Source: Lentisphaeria bacterium
GTDB lineage: Bacteria > Verrucomicrobiota > Lentisphaeria > Victivallales > GWF2-50-93
Direction of reading: 5' to 3'
DNA length: 6,996 nt
Assembly (NCBI GenBank): GCA_020056205.1
Contig: JAGVIF010000203.1
Span: 1-6,996 of the forward strand
Below, piece by piece: positions 1-5,379 of the stretch (its first letter is position 1; every line of letters begins with the position of its first letter). Position numbers and translations under genes: made by a program. The notes beneath the pieces were generated by a model. It saw nothing but the letters and a program-made list of their open reading frames with translations. It searched no databases and was not told the DNA's origin.

Positions 1-94
1 AAAAAGCCGAATAGCCGTGTTTTTCGAGCGCTATGATTATTTCCAGCCCCGCCAAATAAAGCGCGTCTTTTTTTATGGGATATTGTAATGACAT
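1..94 (-). CDS. 5' end of a leftward gene, possibly TPR-like, cut by the window edge
   Basis: Reading the minus strand from an ATG at 94-92 gives 31 residues with no stop before the window edge, beginning MSLQYPIKKD and continuing with an amphipathic stretch around ALYLAGLEII and ALEKHGYSAF. The alternation of small and hydrophobic residues looks like a helical protein. The frame stays open upstream of this ATG to a TAG at 136-134, and the extra codons (GNFQEAYCFF) fit a TPR helix-turn pattern, with no usable ATG/GTG/TTG start among them. Either the gene starts at 94 with a poorly spaced AGAGG (about 14 bases upstream), or it is a 5'-truncated remnant whose missing part was replaced by the repeats beginning near 143. 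The function cannot be named from so few residues, and the TPR resemblance is weak. Confidence 0.45.
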   Translation of the reverse strand, partial: MSLQYPIKKDALYLAGLEIIIALEKHGYSAF

Positions 95-142
95 AAAAAA
101 ACAGTATGCCTCTTGAAAATTTCCCGTTTGAAACTACATTCC

Positions 143-219
143 ATGTAAATATCCGCCGAACCCCGTCCTTCAAGTGGTATAAGTTCAGTAAAAGGACGGG
201 GTTTGCTTAAATTAGGCGG
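143..219. repeat. Degenerate palindromic element, copy 1 of the 'taaatat..ccgaa' family
   Basis: A perfect 12-bp inverted repeat (aaccccgtcctt at 159-170, aaggacggggtt at 192-203) encloses a 21-base loop. A second outer pair, ccgcc at 153-157 and ggcgg at 215-219, extends the fold with an internal bulge. The left flank (145-168) matches the left arm of the palindrome at 6922-6944 apart from about three positions, so the two are the same repeat family. The matching AT-rich right arm seen in the other copy is absent here, which makes this copy degenerate. It lies upstream of both flanking genes, so it is not a simple terminator for either of them. Confidence 0.65.
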
Positions 220-230
220 CCAAAGGCCGC
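216..230. repeat. Short GC-rich hairpin (gcggcc-aaa-ggccgc)
   Basis: A perfect 6-bp stem with a 3-base loop lies between the palindromic element and the 105-bp element and shares bases with the outer ggcgg arm of the former. It has no following T-run, so an intrinsic terminator is unlikely. It probably belongs to the repeat cluster. Confidence 0.5.
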
Positions 231-236
231 AACCCG

Positions 237-341
237 GAATATCCAATATCGAACACGGAATATCCAATGTCCAAGTTAAGATTTTCCGGAAATAAATTCC
301 GATGGAAATTGGAAATTGAGTGCTGGATATTGGGTGTTCAT
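237..341 (+). repeat. 105-bp imperfect inverted-repeat element, copy A
   Basis: This segment aligns end to end with the reverse complement of 4991-5096, with about 12 differences including one single-base gap (roughly 88-89 percent identity by eye). It opens with gaatatccaatatc and closes with ggatattgggtgttc. Its terminal 20 bases pair with 4 mismatches, so this copy is more decayed than copy B. An internal direct repeat (ggaatatccaat at 236-247 and 257-268) has a 21-base period. No reading frame inside it looks like a protein. The structure is that of a short non-autonomous, MITE-like or REP-like element; mobility is inferred only from the terminal inverted repeats and the two copies. Confidence 0.8.
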
Positions 342-423
342 AAACTTTGAAATTCCTTAACCTGAACTCATACCGCTCTACCCTTGCTCTTTTTTGGACA
401 AGTTCAAGCGCAAGAGCGTGGAT

Positions 424-451
424 TTGGAGTCTTTTTTCTATATATTAAAAT
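424..451 (+). promoter_or_regulatory. Candidate sigma70-type promoter for the TPR-exb operon
   Basis: TTGGAG at 424-429 and TAAAAT at 446-451 are separated by 16 bases, inside the most AT-rich part of the intergenic region (434-458). This would give a 5' leader of about 105 bases or more before the TPR start. A 14-bp pseudo-palindrome (TTGGACAAGTTCAA, 394-407, one mismatch) lies some 17 bases upstream of the -35 and could be an operator. Consensus matches are moderate and the organism's sigma preferences are unknown. Confidence 0.35.
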
Positions 452-535
452 TTTTAACGAAAGGAATTGTGCATCAATGAGAACAACCAGCGACATTGTT
501 TAAGGCTCTTGTCTGTCAAAGCAAGAACTGAACGG

Positions 536-554
536 TAAATATTCACTGAATTCG
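536..554. repeat. Possible half copy of the palindromic element family
   Basis: taaatattcactgaa at 536-550 matches the 15-base left arm of the palindrome at 6922-6936 at 14 of 15 positions. No opposite arm is visible nearby. It lies just ahead of the TPR start. It may be a decayed remnant of the element or a chance AT-rich match. Confidence 0.35.
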
Positions 555-562
555 TGTGCTGA

Positions 563-3142
563 ATGCTCACATATAACTTTCCAAAGTCAAAAAAAATGCC
601 ACCCAAAAGTATATTTGTAAAAGATAGGATATTTGAAATTGCCGCCCGAACTTTATTTTGCGGGCTTGTCTTTTTATCTTTTTCTCTCTTTTCGGAGACA
701 GTGCCGGAAGATATCGAAAGGGTCAGGCTTTTAGCTGACAAGGCATTGGAGGACAATAACTTGCCTCTTGCGATAAAATACAACAAACAGTTGAGGGGCT
801 TGGTCAAAGATCCAAAACAGACGGTTGATATTGCTCTGACCCTCATATCGCTGCTTCTTGACGCCGGAGAAGATTCTGAAGCATCCGGCAATATCAAAGA
901 ATTCGAAAAACTTTTTGAGCAACAGGTCGCCTCAACCCCGCAGATACGGGCAAGGCTTGAATATTTCAAAGGCATTCTTTGTCTGCGTTCCGAAAACTAT
1001 GATGAGGCGATCTCAAGATTAAAGTCTCTTATTGAGCCGTATGCGCTTACGGACTCCGATTTCAACTGCCGCGCGATTTTCGCCCTTTCCATGACATATG
1101 CGGCCATTGAGGACTGGGCTTCAGCCGTGAATTACGCGAAGAAGATGGAATCAGAGGGCGCCGGAACCAGATGGGAGGAGGCGGGGAAGTCTTTGAGTTC
1201 GAGTTTTATGATGATGTCAGAAAATCCTTCGTTCCCGGATTTTAAAGCTCCCGATGATCCCGAAAAACTTGAACTATCCGATGTTGTCCGTCTTTTTGCC
1301 TGCGGCTCGAAGGACGCGGCTTATTCCGCGTATAAGTCGCTGAAAGCGGACAAACGCAAGAGCAACCCGGCCTCTTTTCATTCCCTTTTTATTCTTTCCG
1401 GTTTGTCCCTGAATCAGCGCGACATAGACGGAGCGGCGCTCTTTATTGAAGGAGCGATGAACCTTGCCCCCCAGGAAATTCTCAAGAGAAAACTTATTGT
1501 CCTCTCCGCTGAATTAAGCGAGATCAAAGGAGACTTCAACAGCGCCATCGAATCTTATAAAAAGTTTCTGGCTGATGCGTCTCCGCGCGAGCGGCCTGAC
1601 GAAATCAGGCTCAAATACGCGTCCGCATTGAGAAGGGCGGGCAGGAACGAAGAGGCCTTGCTGGAATACGACAAAGTTATAAGAACGGCGGATGCGAAGC
1701 TGAGCCTGCGCTCCGCCTGCGAATCCGTATCGCTTCTCATCGCCTTGAAAAATTACGCCAAAGCCGACGAAATTGTCAGAACCGCCGTAGCATTGGATGC
1801 CCCCGATGCCCGCGGGAGAGCGGCCCTGCTTTCCGCCGAAATAAGTTTTGCAAAAGAGGAATGGCTTAAAGCGGCAGACCTCTTCGCAAAACTGGCAAAC
1901 GATTTCCCTGAATACCGCGAGAGAGGTCTGCTCGGGGAGATAAAGGCGTATTATTCGGCCGGAAACTACGAAAAGACTATTTCGCTCGTCGAAAAAGACA
2001 AAGGTGTTTTTTTAAGCAGTGAGGTCTTGCAGGATGCGTTTTTCATCAACGCCATGGCGATGAAAAAACTTGGAAAAAAACGTGAAGCATCTCTCATTTT
2101 TCTGTCCTTTTCCGAAAAATATCCCAACAGTCCGCTGGCTTCTCAGGGCATTTTCGAGGCGGCAAAAATATCTCTTGAAGAGGGCGAATACAAAGACGGG
2201 GCTGAAAAGTTCGCGTTATTGTATTCGAAGTATCCCGACAGCGCGCTTGCCGCCAATGCCCTCTACAGAAAAATCTACTGCGGCTATCTTTCAGGGGATT
2301 TAAAACAGACCGAAAACGACATCACATTGATAACCGCGAAATATCCGCGCTCCGAATATTCAGCCTTCGCTCTCATCTGGCTCGCCGATATGAACAAAAA
2401 TGCGGGGAAGGATGAGGAAGCCGAAAAGATTTATCCCAAAATTTTAAAAGAATATCCGGATTTCAAAGAACTTGCGGCGGAAGCCTTGTATGAACTGGCA
2501 GTTCTCTCCAGAAAAAAAGGCGAAACCCAAAAGGCTTTGTCCCTCCTTGACGAACTCTCAGAAAAATTCCCGGAACAAAGCCACTGTTCCGAAGGCTATT
2601 TCCTCAGAGGAGATATCCTGAGCGGGAATTCGGAATACGAAAAGGCGATTCCGTTTTTTATGAAGGCGTCGGTAAAACGCCCCGGTTCTCTTCTGGCGGT
2701 CGCCAGCTTTGGCCGCCTCGGAGACTGTTATTTCGCGCTCTCCCCGAACGACCCTTCAAATCTTGTCAAGGCCGCCGACTATTACAGGAAAGTTCTCGAT
2801 TCGCCCCTCGCCCCGATTGATATTCGCGAACAGGCTATGTTTAAATTCGGCAGATGCGAGGAAAAACTTGGCGATTACGGAGCGGCGCTGGCCAAATACA
2901 GAGAACTTATCTATAACTATGAAGCCGATTGGGACAGAGGTTTAAAACGGGATGCATTGTGGCTCTCCAAATCAGGAGATTCCGCTATTAAAATATATCT
3001 TGAGAAAGGAAATGAAGATGGACTGGAAATGTCCGAAAAACTCTATTCAAAACTCCTCGATATGGGTGTTGACACGATAAAACAAATGAGGCAAAATATT
3101 GATGCGCTAAGAGAAAAAATCAAAAATGGGAGAAAAAAATAA
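563..3142 (+). CDS. Exported tetratricopeptide-repeat protein, first gene of an exbB-exbD-tonB operon
   Basis: This 859-residue protein is largely helical TPR-type repeats. Clear repeat units are seen around residues 145-190, 320-370, 395-445, 465-480, 500-520, 535-558, 615-632, 650-670, 690-705, 735-745 and 767-785. Many show the G-x-x-x-x-A core (GDFNSAIESYKKFL, GEYKDGAEKF, GDYGAALAKYRELI), and several end in a FP/YP turn, as in BamD/CpoB-type repeats. Residues 12-44 look like a signal peptide: basic K16, K20 and R22, then a hydrophobic run at 31-43, with cleavage probably near S44/E45, placing the protein in the periplasm or at the outer membrane. Neither M1 nor M12 (base 596) has a Shine-Dalgarno sequence. 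M12 gives a more typical signal peptide and may be the true start. The stop codon directly touches the exbB start, so the protein probably works with that motor, perhaps as a scaffold. The exact function is not known. Confidence 0.9.
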   Translation: MLTYNFPKSKKMPPKSIFVKDRIFEIAARTLFCGLVFLSFSLFSETVPEDIERVRLLADKALEDNNLPLAIKYNKQLRGLVKDPKQTVDIALTLISLLLDAGEDSEASGNIKEFEKLFEQQVASTPQIRARLEYFKGILCLRSENYDEAISRLKSLIEPYALTDSDFNCRAIFALSMTYAAIEDWASAVNYAKKMESEGAGTRWEEAGKSLSSSFMMMSENPSFPDFKAPDDPEKLELSDVVRLFACGSKDAAYSAYKSLKADKRKSNPASFHSLFILSGLSLNQRDIDGAALFIEGAMNLAPQEILKRKLIVLSAELSEIKGDFNSAIESYKKFLADASPRERPDEIRLKYASALRRAGRNEEALLEYDKVIRTADAKLSLRSACESVSLLIALKNYAKADEIVRTAVALDAPDARGRAALLSAEISFAKEEWLKAADLFAKLANDFPEYRERGLLGEIKAYYSAGNYEKTISLVEKDKGVFLSSEVLQDAFFINAMAMKKLGKKREASLIFLSFSEKYPNSPLASQGIFEAAKISLEEGEYKDGAEKFALLYSKYPDSALAANALYRKIYCGYLSGDLKQTENDITLITAKYPRSEYSAFALIWLADMNKNAGKDEEAEKIYPKILKEYPDFKELAAEALYELAVLSRKKGETQKALSLLDELSEKFPEQSHCSEGYFLRGDILSGNSEYEKAIPFFMKASVKRPGSLLAVASFGRLGDCYFALSPNDPSNLVKAADYYRKVLDSPLAPIDIREQAMFKFGRCEEKLGDYGAALAKYRELIYNYEADWDRGLKRDALWLSKSGDSAIKIYLEKGNEDGLEMSEKLYSKLLDMGVDTIKQMRQNIDALREKIKNGRKK

Positions 3143-3778
3143 ATGCTCTTAAAAGAAATAATGATTGTCGGCGGGCCTGTCATGTGGCTCATAGCCATCT
3201 GCAGCGTGATCGCAGTCTTCGTCTTCATCGAAAAACTTCTGTATTTGCACAGAATACAGATCAATGTCGGAGAACTCGTCAAAGGACTTTTAAACGTCCT
3301 CAAAAAAGGAAATATCATTGAGGCTGTAAGTCTTTGCGATGAAACTCCGGGACCCGCCGCCCACATACTAAGGACGGCCATACTCAGTTACGAAGAGGGG
3401 AGCGAGGACATAACACAGGCCGTTCAGGATTCGGCGCTCGGAGAAATGCCCAGAATCGAGGCAAGAATGAACATACTCGCCACAATCGCATACATAGCGC
3501 CCCTGCTCGGACTTCTCGGAACAGTAATCGGCATGATAGGCGTCTTCAACACTATAAACGACATAGGCGCCTTTGTGAACGCCAAAGATTTAGCGAAGGA
3601 CATCGGCGAGGCTCTGTACACAACGGCCGGAGGGCTCTGCGTCTCCATCCCCTCTTATATCGCCTATAATTATCTTGTCTCAAGAATAGAGGCTATAACC
3701 GTTGACATGGAAAAAGCGGCCTCCGAAATAATTTATTTCTTCAAGAAAAATCAGAAAAATACAAATCCCGATAAATGA
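3143..3778 (+). CDS. exbB: ExbB/TolQ/MotA-family proton channel subunit
   Basis: This inner-membrane motor subunit forms, with ExbD, the proton channel that energises TonB-type proteins. At 211 residues it has the usual ExbB layout: TM1 at about 8-30, a cytoplasmic loop at about 31-108, TM2 at about 109-136 and TM3 at about 157-179. The family signature is plain: APLLGLLGTVIGMIGVF at 119-135, with T127 at the position of the conserved TM2 threonine, and EALYTTAGGLCVSIP at 156-170, with T160/T161 matching the TM3 threonine. ATG follows the TPR stop without a gap, and GGGAG at 3129-3133 serves as ribosome binding site about 9-10 bases upstream. The stop overlaps the next start as ATGA. TolQ is the alternative name, but the C-terminal partner in the operon looks TonB-like, with no TolB or Pal nearby, so ExbB is preferred. 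Confidence 0.93.
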   Translation: MLLKEIMIVGGPVMWLIAICSVIAVFVFIEKLLYLHRIQINVGELVKGLLNVLKKGNIIEAVSLCDETPGPAAHILRTAILSYEEGSEDITQAVQDSALGEMPRIEARMNILATIAYIAPLLGLLGTVIGMIGVFNTINDIGAFVNAKDLAKDIGEALYTTAGGLCVSIPSYIAYNYLVSRIEAITVDMEKAASEIIYFFKKNQKNTNPDK

Positions 3779-4212
3779 GCGTATTCCGTACAAAACTTAA
3801 GATAATAAAGGGAAAACCGGATCTTACCCCGCTGATAGACGTTGTCTTCCTCCTCCTCCTTTTCTTTATGCTTTCAAGTTCATTCGTCCAGATAACAGGC
3901 ATAAAAATCAATCTGCCCGATACTGTGGCTTACGAGGATACCGACGCCGAAAAATTAGTCATAACTCTCGATCGGGGTGGAAATTATTTCTTCAACGACG
4001 AAAAACTCAACTGGCCGGTCTTGCAGGAAAGATTAAGCCAGTATGCCGCAAAGTGGAGAGTTGACACCGTGATAATCGTGGCCGACACCAAGACCGAATA
4101 TGGGGACATAGTAAAACTCATGTCGCTCGCGCGTTCGCTCAATTTGGATGTATATGCCGCGACCGCTCCGCAAAAGGAAAAACGTTCAAGTGATGACGAA
4201 GTTCAGTTTTAA
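3775..4212 (+). CDS. exbD: ExbD/TolR-family motor subunit
   Basis: This is a 145-residue inner-membrane protein with a single N-terminal transmembrane helix (about 21-37) and a periplasmic domain. The signature DLTPLIDVVFLLLLFFM at 16-32 contains D22, equivalent to the proton-carrying aspartate of ExbD/TolR, and is followed by INLPDT at 45-50. The periplasmic part (about 60-130) shows the family's strand-helix pattern: LVITLDRGGNYFFNDE, then VDTVIIVADTKTEYGDIVKL. Length and order are normal for the family. It starts by a 4-base ATGA overlap with exbB, indicating translational coupling and a fixed stoichiometry. It should assemble with ExbB and the TonB-like product of the next gene. The last 20 bases overlap that gene in another frame. 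Confidence 0.93.
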   Translation: MSVFRTKLKIIKGKPDLTPLIDVVFLLLLFFMLSSSFVQITGIKINLPDTVAYEDTDAEKLVITLDRGGNYFFNDEKLNWPVLQERLSQYAAKWRVDTVIIVADTKTEYGDIVKLMSLARSLNLDVYAATAPQKEKRSSDDEVQF

Positions 4213-4948
4213 AAATAAAAACGAAGTCCTGAGAAGGCTTATAGCGGCCACGCTAATCACGGCGGCGCTGCATGTGTCCGGATTTCTCCTTGTTGCCAGA
4301 CCATTGTCAAGCCCTTCCGCCAAAAAGAGCGGGAGATCCGTCTCCTTCGTTTCGTGCGACCGTTTCCAGAGCGCCAGTCTCCTCCCTTTCATAAAAAACA
4401 ACAACCCGCTTTTGTTTGTCCGCCCTGATTTCAAATTCGGCTTCTCTTCCTCCATAAACAGAAAAACGGAAAGAACTCCTCTGCCCGATATCGCTATTTC
4501 CTCCGATCTGTCGCAAACCGCATCCGAAAAAAAACAAATGGATGATTTTATTCTCCTTAAAAAGGTAAAAAGCGATTTTGGGGATAAAACAATATTTGCC
4601 TATCAAAATATCGCGATTCAAAGACCAAAAGACAACTCCCGCCCGGATATCATAGCCAAAAGGGAATATCCTCTCGTGTTTGATTCCTACGGCAAAAATC
4701 TGAGAGACCTGTCCGAAAAATTGAAAACCCTGCCCATCCCTCAGTCAACATCGGAAACCATCTGTGAATTCACCTTTAAAGGATTTGACAGAATCCCATC
4801 CGTGAAAATTCTTAAAAGTTCCTCCGATTCAACTCTTGACAGGACCGCTCAAAATGCGATAATTCCATACGCCTCGAAAATCGCGGCGAAATGGGATTTA
4901 GACAGGATATGCCTCACAATATACTGGAAGGAGGACGGAAAAAAATGA
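4193..4948 (+). CDS. Divergent TonB-like energy transducer
   Basis: From ATG 4193 this is 251 residues (GTG at 4190 is equally possible, with AAGGA at 4174-4178 upstream; the longer frame from 4148 adds 15 residues that only mirror exbD and is rejected). A basic N-terminus (K7, K9, R14, R15) precedes one transmembrane helix at about 16-35. Within it, T23 and H27 have the S/T-x3-H spacing of the TonB helix, whose His is needed for coupling to ExbB-ExbD. The C-terminal 55 residues show the TonB-domain pattern: ICEFTFKGFDRIPSVKILKS followed by the hallmark SSDSTLDRTAQNAI. Unlike classic TonB, the linker at about 40-180 has no Pro-Glu/Pro-Lys repeat and is Ser/Lys/Asp-rich. It is the last member of the tight operon, and its role is inferred as transmitting motor force to an unidentified outer-membrane partner. 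TolA-like or uncharacterised is the alternative. Confidence 0.75.
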   Translation: MTKFSFKNKNEVLRRLIAATLITAALHVSGFLLVARPLSSPSAKKSGRSVSFVSCDRFQSASLLPFIKNNNPLLFVRPDFKFGFSSSINRKTERTPLPDIAISSDLSQTASEKKQMDDFILLKKVKSDFGDKTIFAYQNIAIQRPKDNSRPDIIAKREYPLVFDSYGKNLRDLSEKLKTLPIPQSTSETICEFTFKGFDRIPSVKILKSSSDSTLDRTAQNAIIPYASKIAAKWDLDRICLTIYWKEDGKK

Positions 4949-5115
4949 GGCTCTTTCTTAAATTGAGTGGGTCGTCCGATTTGAAAAATTATGAATATCC
5001 AATATCCAACACTCAATTTCCAATTCCCATCGGAATCCAATTCCGGAACATCTTAAACTTGGACATTGGGTGTTCCGTGTTGGATATTGGATATTCGAGC
5101 AATTTACCCACTTAA
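4945..5115 (+). pseudogene. Possible truncated gene: coupled start running into a repeat element
   Basis: An ATG at 4945 overlaps the tonB-like stop as ATGA, the same arrangement as exbB-exbD. A strong AAGGAGG at 4927-4933 lies 11 bases upstream. The frame begins MRLFLKLSGS, plausible as the start of a membrane or exported protein. From 4991 it reads through the repeat element (residues such as YEYPISNTQF and NLDIGCSVLD, which merely translate the repeat) to a TAA at 5113-5115, 56 codons in all. I infer a formerly intact fifth gene cut short by the element. The alternative is that AAGGAGG is only coding sequence (Lys-Glu of the TonB-like C-terminus) and the start is fortuitous. Confidence 0.25.
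4991..5096 (-). repeat. 106-bp inverted-repeat element, copy B
   Basis: Its reverse complement aligns with 237-341 over the full length (about 12 differences, one of them a gap). The termini are a perfect 20-bp inverted repeat (4993-5012 against 5077-5096), so the whole element can fold into a hairpin. Further out, agtgggt at 4966-4972 and acccact at 5106-5112 form an additional 7-bp pair, so the unit may be larger, about 4966-5112. It occupies most of the only sizable gap in the operon, between the TonB-like gene and the zinc-ribbon gene. On RNA it could act as a processing or attenuation hairpin. There is no T-run directly after it. Confidence 0.85.
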
Positions 5116-5133
5116 AATAAGAAGGGAAGCAAA

Positions 5134-5373
5134 ATGATAACAGTTCAGAGAGAAGATTTTTTCATCATTTATATTTTGGCGGCTTTCTTAATAATATTTA
5201 TTCTCTGGATAAGAGAGCTGCTGAGAGTGAAGACCTACGAATGGGCTTTGTCGGAAGGCTCCGTGTGCTTATGCGACAAGTGCCGCTTCGCGTTTCTTGT
5301 GAAACCCGGAGAATCGTTGTCAAACTGTCCGAGATGCGATGAATTATGCGTGGTAAAAAAATATAGGAAGTGA
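5134..5373 (+). CDS. Small membrane-anchored zinc-ribbon protein of unknown function
   Basis: This 79-residue protein has an N-terminal transmembrane helix at about 9-27 (FFIIYILAAFLIIFILW), a short basic linker, then a compact cysteine-rich domain. Six cysteines lie in a C-x-C-x2-C (C45, C47, C50) and C-x2-C-x3-C (C65, C68, C72) arrangement. Two CxxC knuckles 14 residues apart are typical of a rubredoxin-like or zinc-ribbon fold, and C45 and C72 are extra. The basic tail (KKYRK) and the charge after the helix suggest N-out topology with the ribbon in the cytoplasm. GAAGGGA at 5121-5127 is a good ribosome binding site 6 bases before ATG. The stop lies 6 bases before guaA, so the two are almost certainly co-transcribed. 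I do not recognise a named family and see no enzymatic residues. Confidence 0.85.
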   Translation: MITVQREDFFIIYILAAFLIIFILWIRELLRVKTYEWALSEGSVCLCDKCRFAFLVKPGESLSNCPRCDELCVVKKYRK

Positions 5374-5379
5374 AAAAAC

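Larger units (their letters stand above)
95..562. other. Intergenic region rich in small repeats, no complete gene seen
   Basis: This 468-base stretch separates a leftward gene fragment from the rightward TPR-exb operon. Its left two thirds are repeat-derived: a degenerate palindromic element, a GC hairpin and a 105-bp element. The open frames across it (for example the minus-strand frame at 73-267) translate the repeats and do not look like proteins. The right third (342-562) is AT-rich and holds a candidate promoter, a pseudo-palindrome and a possible half copy of the palindromic element. A leader-like reading frame of 8 codons (ATG 477 to TAA) follows an AAAGGA at 460-465, but there is nothing to show that it is translated. 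Confidence 0.7.

Noticed and set aside
159..203. Intrinsic terminator for the leftward gene
   Set aside because: The hairpin lies on the 5' side of that gene and upstream of the rightward operon, so it ends neither transcript; it fits a repeat element better.
73..267. Minus-strand open frame of 64 residues
   Set aside because: It translates the palindromic element and repeat copy A (for example DIPCSILDIPG), has no ribosome binding site, and is in a different frame from the plausible leftward gene at 1-94.
143..341. CRISPR array suspected from the cluster of repeats
   Set aside because: The units differ from each other, are palindromic over their full length, and there are no evenly spaced direct repeats with unique spacers or cas genes.
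454..975. Minus-strand open frame of 173 residues across the TPR start
   Set aside because: It is antisense to the signal peptide and first TPR repeats, Ser/Leu-rich without a domain, and its coding signal is weaker than that of the plus-strand gene.
4148..4192. Upstream ATG extending the TonB-like protein by 15 residues
   Set aside because: The added residues (MYMPRPLRKRK...) lie wholly within exbD in another frame; the GTG 4190 / ATG 4193 starts fit the operon's short overlaps and an AAGGA site.
5080..5118. Possible promoter for the zinc-ribbon gene (TTGGAT from the repeat, TAAAAT at 5113-5118)
   Set aside because: The spacers available (20 or 27 bases) are too long for a convincing sigma70 promoter; read-through from the upstream operon is as likely.
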